Shown: positions 1 to 10,420, counted from the stretch's first letter. The stretch: 64,000 nucleotides of DNA from Euborellia annulipes (GCA_023213315.1 JAKCPI010005179.1:1-64000), one strand, 5' to 3'. The notes: generated by a model from the letters alone, not told the origin. A program made the numbers and translations.

Positions 1-640
1 AGATTTAGAAAAGAGGCGAAAAGATTCATTAAAAAAAGGAAACTTTTAAATTTAATTAATAAAGTGTCTTACTAAAAAAATCTATTTAACATTTAATAAA
101 GTTTTTTTTTTTAAGAGGCTTTACATTTCACTTTTATATTAGAAAAGATACTTCGTTTGATGATTGAATTTAAAAATTTCACAATTAATTAAAAAAATAC
201 TTTCTATATATTTCATATATAAAGTAAGAGAAAGTAAAAATGAGTCCGGTCTAAATTTATTTGATTGCAAAATTCTATTTTTCGGTCATGGATTTCTTTG
301 ATTATTATTATAATGGTTATGCCATTGATACATTGATTAAAAAAATAATAATAATAGGTATCTCTATTATAGTGAAAAGTTAAGATCAGGGTAGAAAAAG
401 GGCCAGAAGAAGGTGAGTGGGACAAGGAGGAGGAGGAGGAGGGAGGAGGAGGGGAGGAGAAGGCAAGGTCGAGAGATCCAGGAAGTTAAAAGAAAGAGAG
501 GGAGGAGGCAGGCAAGTGGGTGGCCAAAACAACCACTCTCGTGACGTCAAACTATAGTCATTTAGATTTTGAAATTCGAATATTTTATTCTACGTGTCCG
601 TGACTTTAATCATAAGTCTATTTGAAAATTAAATTTGATA
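1..640. other. AT-rich non-coding DNA with a purine tract
   Basis: No gene is visible. The stretch holds a solitary HP1 tail (about 197-238, ending in GTAAGAGAAAGTAAAAA) and a GGA-rich purine tract at about 425-500. The rest looks like single-copy AT-rich DNA. Confidence 0.6.
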
Positions 641-643
641 ACA

Positions 644-895
644 GCCCACGGGGCTTGAGTAGTTGGTAGCGTGCCTACCTTCTATACCGAACGTCGCGGG
701 TTCGGACCCCAGGCAGTCCGATGATTTTATTTAAGGCATTTGGATACCAAATGACTTAAATAGATAGCCTGGACTCCCAATAGATATTATCTTATACAAC
801 GGTTATCGTATAAAGTCTTATATGGCCTGAGTTGCCGAAAAAGACTGTGTGAACGTGAGTGTGAATGAGAAAAAAGTGTGAATGTTTAAAAAAAA
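644..895 (+). mobile_element. SINE-A, full-length tRNA-derived SINE
   Basis: This is a short retroposon with an internal RNA polymerase III promoter. The head looks like a tRNA: an A-box-like GTAGTTGGTAGCGTG is followed by a B-box-like GGGTTCGGACCCC. The body carries the inverted pair CATTTGG/CCAAATG, then AACGGTTATCG and a GAGTTGCCGAAAAAGACTG block, a GTGTGAA-rich stretch and an A-tail. A perfect 13-bp direct repeat, AAATTTGATAACA, flanks it (631-643 and 896-908), which is the expected target-site duplication of LINE-assisted insertion. Other copies in the window: 3867-4036, 9982-10257, 17139-17403, 34291-34450, 36508-36735 and 63409-63640. Confidence 0.9.
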
Positions 896-1084
896 AAATT
901 TGATAACAATAACCAAGTGGGATGTTAAAAGAAAAAGATCAAATTTATTTAAAACTATTTTGTGCCGGGGGTCTGTCAAGGCAGAAGATCAAACACGCAT
1001 CAAAATTACCAACAATGCTGCTATTAAGCAATGCCAAAGAAAGGCTGAATTTCGGTTGGTTAGCCTCAAAAAACAAGCGTGTGG

Positions 1085-1262
1085 AACGTCGCTTGGTATC
1101 TTTATATCTTTATATATATAATTCTTCTGTACGTGTGTATGTGACTGAACTCCTCCTAAACGACTGAACCAATTATGATGAAATTTTCTGTGTATGTTTG
1201 TGAGAGTCCCGGGCAGGTTTTGTTTCACAAATAACAATAAGTTAATGAGTAATTAACAGTTA
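1085..1262 (+). mobile_element. Helitron-like 5' segment (partial)
   Basis: A TATATATAATTCTTCTG start leads into GTGACTGAACTCCTCCTAAA and a GAACCAATTATGATGAAATT stretch. A diverged copy of the same order lies at 15376-15535. The layout resembles the 5' region of non-autonomous Helitron-like elements in arthropods, but no terminal structure is visible here, so the class is inferred. It abuts the HP1 copy at 1271. Confidence 0.45.
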
Positions 1263-1270
1263 AAATAAGA

Positions 1271-1932
1271 AAAATATCTGGTGTGACTGGCGCACAGCAC
1301 ACAACTTTCTCTTACCTTCGGTAATCGAAAGTTTGTGATCTGTGCTTGTCACACCAGATTTTTCGTGTCGAGATGTATTTAGTTTCCGACAGTACGGTAT
1401 ATTCGATTTTCAAGATGTAAAATTTATATGGGAAAATATTTATATTTTGTTACCATGGCAACCATATCTCCTATCTTTTCTATGGAGTACAAGAGTAAAG
1501 TGGTCTTCAGAAGATTCCAATGGCAAAATGAGAATATACATTTTAAAGAGCATCTAAAAAATAATTGATTTTTGAATTTAAAAAAAAATCGTTGGAGCAA
1601 ATTTTGAGAAAATCGAAAAAACTGAAAAAGTACATTAGTAAAGTACTAGTACTCTTTGGTCGATTTTGTTCAAAAGCTTCGCGTAACGTCCCAGGGGGTG
1701 CCTAACTTAAATATAAAATTTCAAACTCGTAGCTCTTTTAGTTCTTGAGATATTTTGTTCACAGATTCACAGACAGACAGACAGACCATGTCGCGAAAAC
1801 CACTTTTTTGGATTCAGGGGACCTCAAAACGTATATATCCATCAAAATCTCTACATCGAATTTTTGACATGAATCCAATACTTTCTCTCTCTATATATAT
1901 TAACATATATATAGAGGTAAGAGAAAGTAAAA
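1271..1932 (+). mobile_element. HP1 repeat, full-length copy
   Basis: Reference copy of HP1, the commonest repeat here. Head: ATCTGGTGTGACTGGCGCAC, then CACAACTTTCTCTTACC, pairing with a mirror arm that ends TGTCACACCAGATTTTT, so the head folds into a hairpin of roughly 75 bp. The middle has GTTACCATGGCAAC (1449-1462, a palindromic RFX-like X-box) and a conserved AAAGTACTAGTACT block. Near the tail a CAGA microsatellite precedes CCATGTCGCGAAAACCACTT and a GGGGACCTCAAAACG block. The tail is an AT hairpin ending AGGTAAGAGAAAGTAAAA. No coding capacity is seen. The motif ACTTTCTCTTACCT in the head is the reverse complement of the tail motif. The class is unknown; subterminal inverted repeats plus hairpins plus a microsatellite resemble Helentron-associated (HINE-type) elements, which is inference. 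Confidence 0.88.
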
Positions 1933-2194
1933 TTATAAAAATTTTGAATAAAATATTGATTAGTTATATATTTTTATAAATTTTAAAATAAATTAATGAA
2001 ACAAAAATTAATATAATTATTCAAAAATGTGTTGAAAAACCTATTAAACATATAGTGGGCCCGAGAGGCTCTCCTTGTGACTTTGCGTTTCGAAAAAAGC
2101 TTGTGCGTTCTAGGGTTAAATAAATACACTAAACGAATGACGGACGGATAAACTTAGAGACTCGACTTGTACTTCCCTAGAAGCAGGCACACTA
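1933..2194. other. Non-coding spacer
   Basis: AT-rich DNA between HP1 and the nested TIR element. No repeat or gene is recognised. Confidence 0.5.
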
Positions 2195-2435
2195 ATGCCG
2201 GGTTGCAAGAAAACAGTTCTGTAAATATTTAAAAGTCTGTTAATAAACATCGCTTTGGGCTTTAAAATTATAGACTGTTGCTAAAGCAACTTTAAAGGAA
2301 CCGTTAACTAACTATTCCCTACTGTTAAGATATATAGATAGATGCAAAACGATTGGGCCCCCGAAAATGAAAGCATTCTATGTAGTTGGCCAAGTTGACC
2401 GCAAGGGCGCATTGTCAAATTGTATAATTTATAAT

Positions 2436-2675
2436 CAGGGCCGGATCTAGGGGGGGGGCAGTGGGTGCACGTGCCCCGGGCGGCAGATATCAGGGGGCGG
2501 CAAATTTTGCGTCTCTAAAAAAAAGGTAAAATATTTTTTCGGACGGGAAAATTTGATTCCGCGAAAAAAAAAAAAAAATTTTCGCAGAAAAATTTTTGAG
2601 ATCAGGGAAAATTTTAAGGAGGGGACGGCAAATTAAATTTTGCCCCCCTTAAAAAATCTCCTAGTTCCGGCCCTG
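2436..2675. mobile_element. hAT-type MITE (hAT-M2)
   Basis: The termini are inverted: CAGGGCCGGATCTAG on the left and CTAGTTCCGGCCCTG on the right. An exact 8-bp target duplication TTTATAAT flanks it (2428-2435 and 2676-2683). CAGGG-type ends with 8-bp duplications are characteristic of hAT elements. The interior, with GCGTCTCTAAAAAAA, a TTTTTTCGGACGG block and CCGCG repeats, is shared with the element at 25029-25512. Non-coding. Confidence 0.9.
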
Positions 2676-2774
2676 TTTATAATAGTACAAAAATTATAAA
2701 AGAAATAAAAATAGTAATTATATTTGTATTCTTTTAATTTTAATTGTTAATATTAGGTTACAAAACAAAATATG

Positions 2775-3733
2775 GGGATTGACTTCCCCGAGACTTTCTC
2801 GTATATTCTTTTGGAATTACGTCTGGATGTGTGTGTGAACACGATTGCTTAAAAACCATAGCAGCTAGATCGATAAAATTTGGTATATGCTCCTTACACT
2901 AAAATTGTAGATTTCTATCAACTTTTGGAGTAAATACGTCACTTGGAAGTAGTACTTTACTTAAAAAGTTTTTTCCAAAATTTGGAAATTTTCAATTTTT
3001 TTGTTATATTATGATAAAATACTCTATTTTAAAAAGTTTTTATTCTTTGACATTTTTTCGAAAACTGAATAGTTTTTGAAATAATCAAAAGAAGAAATAG
3101 AAAATTTTCGTTAATTTTGATAAAAAATCAAAACAAAATCATACAGGTGTCATTAAAAAAAGGGCAAATATAAACAAATTCATTTGTTTCACAAATTCAT
3201 TTGTCATGTTGTTGCAAATATAAACAAATTCATTTGTTTCACAAATTCATTTGTTTATATTTACCCTTTTTTTAATGACACCTGTATGATTTTGTTTTGA
3301 TTTTTTATCAAAATTAACGAAAATTTTCTATTTCTTCTTTGATTATTTCAAAAACTATTCAGTTTTCGAAAAAATGTCAAAGAATAAAAACTTTTAAAAT
3401 AGAGTATTTTATCATAATATAACAAAAAAATTGAAAATTTCCTAATTTTGGAAAAACTTTTTAAGTAAAGTTCTACTTCCAAGTGACGTATTTACTCCAA
3501 AAGTTGATAGAAATCTACAATTTTAGTGTAAGGAGCATATACCAAATTTCATCGATCTAGCTGCTTTGGTTTTTAAGCAATCGTGTTCACACACACACAC
3601 ACACACACACACAGACATAATGCCAAAAATGGTTTTTTTGGACTCAGGGAGGTCTAAAACGTGGAGAAACATCAAAATCTCGAAGTCGAATTTTTTTACG
3701 ATTACATAACTTTCTCTATACGAGAAAGTAAAA
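2775..3733. repeat. HP2: ~950-bp near-perfect palindrome
   Basis: Two arms of about 420-480 bp mirror each other around a short centre near 3200. The arms share GAACACGATTGCTTAAAAACC, a CGTCACTTGGAAGTA block and CATACAGGTGTCATTAAAAA. The right arm is longer and ends with a (CA)n run, GACATAATGCCAAAAATGG, a CTCAGGGAGGTCTAAAACG block and CTCTATACGAGAAAGTA. That outer part has the same order as the HP1 tail with different sequence (microsatellite, a GGG-AGGTCTAAAACG line, then an AGAAAGTA hairpin), so HP2 appears to be a diverged relative arranged as an inverted pair. Confidence 0.85.
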
Positions 3734-3866
3734 ATGTTTAAATATTTAAATATCGTAAAATAAAAATAATAATCCCGTTGGTTGTTCTGACTTTAAATTA
3801 TAAAGAAACTGGGAATATACTATAACCTCACTTTTTCTCTTCGTCAGTGGAATATCTATAATAATT

Positions 3867-4036
3867 TTTTTTTTTTTTTTTTTTATAAAAAAAAACATTC
3901 ACACTTTTTCTCATTGACACTCACACTCACACACACATTCACACTGTCTTTTCGGCAGCTCAGGCCATATAAGACATTTACGATAACCGTTATTTATGAA
4001 TTTATATATATTAGGGTCCAGGCATTTTTATTTAAG
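3867..4036 (-). mobile_element. SINE-A, 5'-truncated copy
   Basis: Reverse-oriented SINE-A: a T-run, then ACATTCACAC, the CAGTCTTTTCGGCAGC block, GATAACCGTTAT and a CCAGGCATTTTTATTTAAG end. The tRNA head is missing. A 13-bp duplication ATCTATAATAATT flanks it (3854-3866 and 4037-4049), so the truncation happened at insertion. Confidence 0.85.
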
Positions 4037-4429
4037 ATCTATAATAATTAATAATAATACGTTTCAGAAACTAAAGAAAACTCAATTAAATTAATGTATT
4101 TGTATCTAACCTCTCTCGCGTGATAATATAGTCACTAAATTCTTTTTTATTTCAATGAAACAAATCAGGTTAGTGGATACTTTATAGTTTTAAGGTCCGA
4201 ATTTCAACCTTTAGCTTAAAGACAGATTTTAAGAACCAATCACCTTTGAATACGTTCTTGCACCCCAAAATTATTTAGCGGAAGGTCAAAAGCGTTTAAC
4301 GAACCGTTAAATACGTTCTTGCAACACCCGGCATATGTCTCTCTGCTCAACTTATCTTAAAGAGTAAAAATTATTCCCATTTTTATTTCACAGAGATATT
4401 TTTAATTGATTGGTAAAAATTTTGTCCTT

Positions 4430-4512
4430 CCTCGACGGTGATATGTTCGCCGAAGGTGAGCAAGGTACACAGGCTAGGCCCGAAGCCCGCTGAAGGCGGG
4501 TACTGCAGCTAG
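4430..4512 (+). mobile_element. Helitron 3' end
   Basis: The stretch ends with a CCCGCTGAAGGCGGG hairpin, a short spacer TACTGCAG and CTAG (4509-4512) followed by T. A GC-rich hairpin about 10 nt before CTRR, inserted before T, is the standard Helitron 3' terminus. The 5' end was not located. Confidence 0.65.
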
Positions 4513-4539
4513 TTTTATATAAAATATTTCACTTTTTAA

Positions 4540-5760
4540 TGTCACACAAAAAGATGAAAATTACTGATTTTAATAAGAAGAACAGCGAAATAGAAATTTT
4601 TTCAATTAAAAAAAAAAAAAATATTTAATTACTAATTATGATAGAAAAGTTAAGAGTTTTTGTTAGGGTGGGGGAGGAGAGAGAAAAAGAGAACGGACTT
4701 CCCATTTGATTAAAGAAAAACATGTTAATAATATTGATTAATAAATAAGTTTTGTTTTTAAATTTTATCTATTAAGAAAAATAGTATTTTAGTTTATTAA
4801 AAGGGGGTTGATTTACACCCTCTCACTTCCTGGGTGTCCTACTTTATCAGAGTATTATAATTATAAATTGGATAATATTAAAAAGAGAAAAAAAAGGGAA
4901 AATATATTAAGATATTGCGATCATTTCAAAAATTCGATGTCGAGAATATTAAAGGAAATACTCGTTTTGGGGGTCCCTAATTCAAAAAAAAAAGTGGGTC
5001 CCGCAAAATGCTCAGTAGGGGTGTTTGTTTGTTCAAATCTATTTCGACACAAAAATTCTGGCAAAAAAAGGACAGAATGCAACTTTAAATTACCGAAAGT
5101 AAGTGTACTGTGCAATCACTCACACCAGATTACCTCTCCACCTCACTGAAAAACCCCTCTGGTTAAGGGGAGGGAGAGAGAACACACCCCAATTGATTGG
5201 AGGAAATAATTTTATAAAAATTTTGAAATTTTATTTATAAGAGTAATTTGGTGTCAGAGAAGGGGGTGGATTACACCCTCTCTCATCCGACTTTATTAAA
5301 TACCTTAATAATTAGATGATCAAACGAGGAGTCGTGAATTTGGTGGGTGAACGAACGTCGTTTTTGCACAAATAACAAAGAAATAGACGAAATTTAAGAA
5401 TTTAATTTTTCTATTAAAAAAAAAAATATTTGATTAGTAATTATAATAGAAAAGTTAAAGTTTTTGTTAAGAAGTCATGGGGTGTGGGGGGGGGGGGGGG
5501 TGGAGAGAAAAAGAGAACGGACTTCATTTGATTAAAGAAAAACATGTTAATAATAGTGAATTTTTGTTTCTAAATTTTATCTATTAAGAAAAATAGTATT
5601 TTAGTTTATTAAAAGGGGGTTGATTTACACCCCTCACTCCCTGGGTGTCATACTTTATCAGAGTGTTATAATTACAAATTGGATAATATTAAAGAGAGAA
5701 AAAAAGTGGAAATATAAAAAAATATAAAATGTTAGTTAATCCGTTATGCAAATGAGATAA
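4540..5760. repeat. Partial tandem duplication of an ~820-bp block
   Basis: Sequence from about 4570 to 4870 recurs at about 5395-5700 with roughly 820-bp spacing. Shared landmarks are GATAGAAAAGTTAAAG-like, AGAGAACGGACTTC, AGAAAAACATGTTAATAAT and AAAAGGGGGTTGATTTACAC. The first unit also contains decayed HP1 and hAT-M1 sequence (4920-5160). The block flanks the 120-bp satellite and has a homologue at about 34610-35240. Confidence 0.75.
4920..5160 (-). mobile_element. Decayed HP1 / hAT-M1 remnant
   Basis: Contains AATTCGATGTCGAGA and CTCGTTTTGGGGGTCCC (HP1 tail side, minus), then ATTCTGGCAAA...GGACAGAATGC and CTCACACCAGATTACC followed by AAAAACCCCTCTGG. The last part matches the hAT-M1 copies at 27364 and 36977 in order. 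Heavily mutated. Confidence 0.6.
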
Positions 5761-6080
5761 GGAAATATTTCAATACCTTAATGATAAGATGACCAAACGA
5801 GTGGATGAACGTCTTAATTGCACAAATAACACAACACAATATAAAATAAACTAATTAAACACGCGCGAGAGACGAACGGAGTGACTCATGACACGACTCG
5901 AATTCAACTAGAGACAAGAAGGCAGGCATCGATCGATAGAGAGACAGCATTACTCTCTCTGCGCCCAAGAAATATAATTATTAAATACATTCTCTATTTA
6001 TAAAAAAATACTTTTCAATTGAAAACAAACTAACGGGAATTTATTCTGTTTGGAATAAAATCGATATCTCTTTTATTAAA
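5761..6080. repeat. Satellite-flanking repeat block
   Basis: Non-coding. Landmarks such as GAACGTCTTAATTGCACAAA, the GAGTGACTCATG block and GCGCCCAAGAAATAT recur at about 34940-35140, so this is part of a dispersed element that carries the satellite. Confidence 0.65.
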
Positions 6081-7055
6081 TAACTATTAAAAGACTCAAT
6101 TGTTATACACACCCCTAAAACTAACCCTCTATTAAATAAAATACTTCTAAGCGTAATTTTTTGTATTTATTTATTTATTAGGGATATATTCCAAGTGAAA
6201 TAATTTTTAAAAGACTTATTTAATAAATCCACCCCCAAAACTCACCCTCTATAAATTAAAATACTTCTAAGCATAATTTTTTGTATTTATTTATTTATTA
6301 GGGATATATTCCAAGTGAAATAATTTTTAAAAGACTTATTTAATTAAACCACCCCCAAAACTAACCCTCTATAAACTAAAATACTTCTAAGCGTAATTTT
6401 TTGTATTTATTTATTTATTAGGGCTATATTCCAAGTGAAATAATTTTTAAAAGACTTATTTAATTAAACCACCCCCAAAACTAACCCTCTTTAAAATAAA
6501 ATACTTCTAAGCGTAATTTTTTGTATTTATTTATTTATTAGGGATATATTCCAAGTGAAATAATTTTTAAAAGATTTATTTAATTAAACCACCCCCAAAA
6601 CTCACCCTCTATAAAATAAAATACTTCTAAGCGTAATTTTTTGTATTTATTTATTTATTAGGGATATATTCCAAGTGAAATAATTTTTAAAAGGCTTATT
6701 TAATTAAACCACCCCCAAAACTCACCCTCTATAAAATAAAATACTTCTAAGCGTAATTTTTTGTGTTTATTTATTTATTAGGGATATATTCCAAGTGAAA
6801 TAATTTTTAAAAGACTTATTTAATTAATCCACCCCCAAAACTAACCCTCTATAAATTAAAATACTTCTAAACGTAATTTTTTGTATTTATTTATTTATTA
6901 GGGATATATTCCAAGTGAAATAATTTTTAAAAGACTTATTTAATTAATCCACCCCCCAAAACTAACCCTCTATAAATTAAAATACTTCTAAGCGTAATTT
7001 TTTGTATTTATTTATTTATTTATAAGGGATATATTCCAAGTGAAATAATTTTTAA
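6081..7055 (+). repeat. 120-bp tandem satellite, eight units
   Basis: The line ATACTTCTAAGCGTAATTTT recurs at about 6141, 6261, 6381, 6501, 6621, 6741, 6861 and 6982, a strict 120-bp period. Each unit also contains TTATTTATTTATTAGGG and CCAAGTGAAATAATTTTTAA, and an ACCCCCAAAACTAACCCTCT joint. Units differ by a few substitutions. One and a half diverged units lie at about 35220-35400. No coding potential. Confidence 0.95.
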
Positions 7056-7495
7056 AACTCATATTTAATCAAAGAAAATAAATATTTTTTAGAATCATAA
7101 AAATTTAATTTTTTTAAACAAGTGAAATAATCCCATGTAAAAAAGCAAAGATAGTTGATGTGTTTATGAAAATAAACTCTCTTGAAAATAATAATATTTA
7201 AGTAAATAAATATTTCTATAACTTTAGTAGATAGATAGGTGGTTAAATATTTTAATAAATGAAAGAAAAATAAACTAGTTTTCTTTCAATATATGGAATG
7301 AACAAGTGATTGCAAGTTATTATTTATTTGATGACTCCAGGAATATTAATAGAATAGATTTGACAAGTATATCTATAAAATCCAATCATAAAGAGATTAT
7401 AATAGCAGGCAGGCCATGTACAGAAGAAAATAAGAATAAAACAATTTCCTAAGAGATTTTTTCTTAATTATTTACTAACTAGAATAGATACCTAA
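7056..7495. other. AT-rich non-coding DNA
   Basis: No repeat with a second copy in the window and no gene recognised. Confidence 0.5.
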
Positions 7496-8207
7496 TCAAA
7501 AAATCTGGTGTGACTGGCGCACAGCACACAACTTTCTCTTACCTTCGGTAATCGAAAGTTGTGTACTGTGCTTGTCACACCAGATTTTTTGTGTCGACAT
7601 GTATTTAGTTTCCGACAGTAGGGTACAATTGAATTCAAGATGTAAAATTTATAAGTATGGCAAAATGTTTATATTTTGATACCATGGCAACCATTTCTCC
7701 TATCTTTTCTATGGAGTACAAGAGTAAAGTGGTCTTCAGAAGATTTCAATCACAAAATGAGAATATACATTTTAAAGAGCAACTAAAAAATAGTTGATAT
7801 ATGAATTTAAAAAAAAATCGTTGGAGCAAATTTTGAGAAAATCGAAAAAAACTGAAAAAGTGAATCAGTAAAGTGCTAGTACTTTTTGGTCGATTTTGTT
7901 CAAAAGCTTCGTGTCACGTCCCATGGGGGTGCCTAACTTAAATATAAAATTTCAACTTCCTAGCTCTTTTCGTTCTTGAGATATTTTGTTCACAGACACA
8001 CACACACACACAGCACACACACACACACACAGACACACCCACACACAGACAGACCATGTCGCGAAAACCACTTTTTTGGATTCAGGGGACCTCAAAACGT
8101 GAAGATCCATCAAAATCTCGACATCGAATTTTTGACATGAATCCAATACTTTCTTTCTTTCTTTCTATATATATATTACATATATACATAGGTAAGAGAA
8201 AGTAAAA
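7496..8207 (+). mobile_element. HP1 repeat, full-length, expanded microsatellite
   Basis: Complete head hairpin, X-box variant (ATACCATGGCAACC), AAAGTGCTAGTACT block and tail hairpin ending AGGTAAGAGAAAGTA. The microsatellite before CCATGTCGCG is enlarged to about 60 bp of CA/CAGA repeats (7990-8053), which makes this one of the longest copies. Confidence 0.9.
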
Positions 8208-8210
8208 ATA

Positions 8211-8308
8211 AAAATTAGGAGAAATGGTTGCCATGGTAACAAAATATAAATATTTTCCCATGTTTACGATTTTTTATTTATTTACATTTTGAATTCTAAA
8301 ATATCGGC
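8211..8308 (-). mobile_element. HP1 fragment with intact X-box
   Basis: Minus-strand HP1 piece: AGGAGAAATGGTTGCCATGG, AACAAAATATAAATATTTTC and TTTTGAATTCTAAAATATCGGCG. It carries GTTGCCATGGTAAC at 8227-8240. Confidence 0.75.
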
Positions 8309-8309
8309 G

Positions 8310-8513
8310 TAAATTTTTTGTATGTGTACCGGGAGAGTCCCGGAAAGGATATGATTAACAAAAAATCTTAAGTTCATGAATAATTAACTGTGTTAAAATA
8401 ATCTCTATATATAAAAATGAAAAGGGAAAATGTATGTACCGGTATGTATATAAGTAGGCGAGCAAGGGGGTTCAGGGGCGCAGCCGAAGGCGGGGGCGGG
8501 GCTTTGCGTCTAG
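8310..8513 (+). mobile_element. Helitron-like element with CTAG 3' end
   Basis: Ends with CGAAGGCGGGGGCGGGGCTT, then TGCGT and CTAG (8510-8513) before T. A TCTCTATATATAAAAATG motif at 8402 could be a Helitron 5' TC start, giving a 112-bp mini-element preceded by A. A diverged copy at 15640-15850 shares the upstream GTCCCGGAAAGGAT-like region, so the true element may start earlier. Non-autonomous. Confidence 0.65.
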
Positions 8514-8737
8514 TTAATTATATATTTAAAAAAAAAACAACAATTTTTATTGACCAAAAGATAACAAACTACTATGCACTAAACATTCATAATTAGTTGA
8601 TCAAAGTTTTAAAATCATAATGTCAGACGAATGAAATGTCTTTAAACCAGCGAGATGTTTCTTTTATATGGTTCTGGGATTTAGTAAACTACATGGAGGG
8701 AAAAATAAAAAAAAAAATAAAAAACCCAGAGAGGGAG

Positions 8738-9092
8738 TTGCTGTGACATCCCGTCCTGTGGAAGGGACGTAAAGAAGATTCCCTCTCAGTGATGCATTCT
8801 TCGAAAGGAGTAGGCTACACGCCGGTGCTGAGGGAGTCCCTCCTCAAACTAGGACATCCTCCATAGCATAGAAGAGGTTGGATATAAGGAGCCGGTTGGA
8901 ACCAGAAATAAGGATTAGTTCACTATCTAGAGACGAGAGCAGGAGGAGGAGCTAGAGTTAGGAAATGATGTAACTTCACGGGGTGCCGGTAGATGGCTAC
9001 GGCCAGAGGCCGGTTGGGTTTTGAGGTGTGTGTCTCCGTACACGTAAGCACCTCGGGTAAATAAACGGGGATCCCGATAGGAATTTCAAAAT
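8738..9092 (+). mobile_element. Retroposon R360, copy 1
   Basis: A ~355-bp unit starting GTTGCTGTGACATCCCGTCC and ending GGGGATCCCGATAGGAATTT with an A-rich tail. It is about 95% identical by eye to the copy at 61236-61602. It contains a TATAAGGAGCCGG motif and an AATAAACGGGG signal near the 3' end. The TGTGACATCCCG start is LTR-like, but the other copy has an A-tail and an 11-bp duplication, which favour LINE-assisted retroposition. Family unknown. Confidence 0.75.
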
Positions 9093-9099
9093 AAAAATA

Positions 9100-9716
9100 A
9101 TAATAAATATTGAATCTCCCAAATTCAAGGCTAAAAATTATATTTCAACATTTTTCTCTTAGGTTCAGCAATAATTCGCTGCGTTTAGTTTTCGGTCCTG
9201 CAATAAAACCCTAATGGCTGAAAAGGGGAATTAAAGAAAAAAGAATATTGTACTTTAACTACACTTGCTTTGTTGTAGTCAAAGATTATGAATGAATCCA
9301 AAGAATACAAGGAAAATAAAATAACGAAAAGTGAATTTAAAATTTTGACCTTGTCTGTATCTTTAATTTTAGCAGACAAGAACAGGTGTTTAAATTAATA
9401 CCATTATATTATTATTCAAGTGTATTTAATTTAAAAGATAAATGTATTTTACCTTAGAGCAACCGGTAATGAATGATAACCAGGAAAAGTAAAAACCAAA
9501 GACGAATTGAACTCACCTGAAACAAAAAAAAAAAAAAAAAAATTATTTAGCGATGGTCATATATTTCAGATCAGTATTATTTTATGATTGTTGTATGATC
9601 TTTATTTTAAAGCTCTTATTTATTGTTAACAATTGCAATAATTTCTCTATGAGGGAAAATAAAAAAAAAAATTGACAAAAAACATTTTTTTTTTATTTTA
9701 AATAATTTAAAATAAA
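9100..9716. other. Non-coding DNA
   Basis: AT-rich, with an A-run at about 9522-9540. No repeat or gene recognised; the short open frames here have no recognisable protein features. Confidence 0.5.
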
Positions 9717-9930
9717 CAGTGGAACCTCGCTTAACGAGTATAATTAGTTCCAGGATCAAACTCATAAAAAGAAACACTCGTTATGCGAAACAATTTTTCT
9801 CATATAAATTAATGTAAAATACGATAATGTTCCATGTTGAAAAAAATACTCACAAAATATTATGCATAACGTTTATTCAAAGAAAATTACATATTACATA
9901 TTGCTGAAGAGAGTGAATGATCTTAATTTA
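9717..9930 (+). mobile_element. pogo/Tigger-like element, left end
   Basis: CAGTGGAACCTCGCTTAACG followed by AGTATAATTAGTTCC closely resembles the terminal repeat of pogo/Tigger elements (Tc1/mariner superfamily). No matching right terminus was found within 250 bp, so this is a broken copy. The class rests on family knowledge of the terminus. Confidence 0.5.
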
Positions 9931-9981
9931 TTTCCTGATTTATCTTCTTAATAATAAATTCAATTAATTTTTGTTCGGTCT

Positions 9982-10257
9982 CGGGCTTGGTGTAGTTGGT
10001 AGCGCGCCTACCTTTTTTTTTTTTTTTTTTTGCGCCTACCTACTATACTGAACGTCGCGGGTTCGGACCCCAGGCAGTCCGATGATTTTATTTAAGCCAT
10101 TTGGACACCAAATGGCATAAATAGAAATGCCTGGACCCCCAATAGATATTATAAATAAATAACTGTTATTTTAAAGTCTTAAGTCTCTTAAAAGACTGTG
10201 TGAATGTGTGTGTGAGTGTGAGTGTGAATGAGAAAAAAGTGTGAATGTTTAAACACA
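9982..10257 (+). mobile_element. SINE-A with poly-T insertion in its tRNA head
   Basis: Full-length SINE-A, with head CTTGGTGTAGTTGGTAGCGC and B-box GGGTTCGGACCCC. The anticodon-arm region is split by 19 Ts (10013-10031) flanked by direct repeats GCGCCTACC (10004-10012 and 10032-10040). The remainder matches other copies through GAATGAGAAAAAAGTGTGAA. Confidence 0.88.
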
Positions 10258-10374
10258 AGAAAATGTGCGATCACTTACTAATAATATTAAATTTTATTAT
10301 TTAAATTAAGGTGAGATTTTCATATTAAGATCAAAAATTTATTAAAATACATTTATGGCGGCAACTAGTAATCA

Positions 10375-10420
10375 TATCCCGAGACGCTCGGGGCCCGCCG
10401 AAAGCGGATGGCTCAGCTAG
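10375..10420 (+). mobile_element. Helitron 3' end
   Basis: GGGGCCCGCCGAAAGCGGAT, then GGCTCAG and CTAG at 10417-10420, followed by T. This is a hairpin plus CTAG terminus like those at 4512 and 8513, slightly decayed. Confidence 0.55.

Larger units (their letters stand above)
2195..4334. mobile_element. Nested DNA transposon with GCCGGGT...GCAAGAA termini
   Basis: The left end reads ATGCCGGGTTGCAAGAAAAC. The right end reads, on the minus strand, ATGCCGGGTGTTGCAAGAAC, followed by a second GTGCAAGAACGTATT. Both then carry an ACCGTTAA-type motif. This suggests one TIR element later expanded by three insertions: a hAT MITE, palindrome HP2 and a SINE-A. No transposase frame is seen and no target-site duplication could be fixed, so the outer boundary is tentative. 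Confidence 0.45.

Noticed and set aside
420..500. GGA-rich tract as a promoter or G-quadruplex
   Set aside because: Simple purine repeats of this kind are common. No gene lies downstream and G-runs are short.
6081..7055. CRISPR-like array
   Set aside because: Units are contiguous 120-bp repeats without unique spacers, in a eukaryotic context; this is a satellite.
8738..9092. Solo LTR
   Set aside because: The TGTGACATCCCG start is LTR-like, but the related copy has a poly-A tail and an 11-bp duplication, unlike LTR integration.
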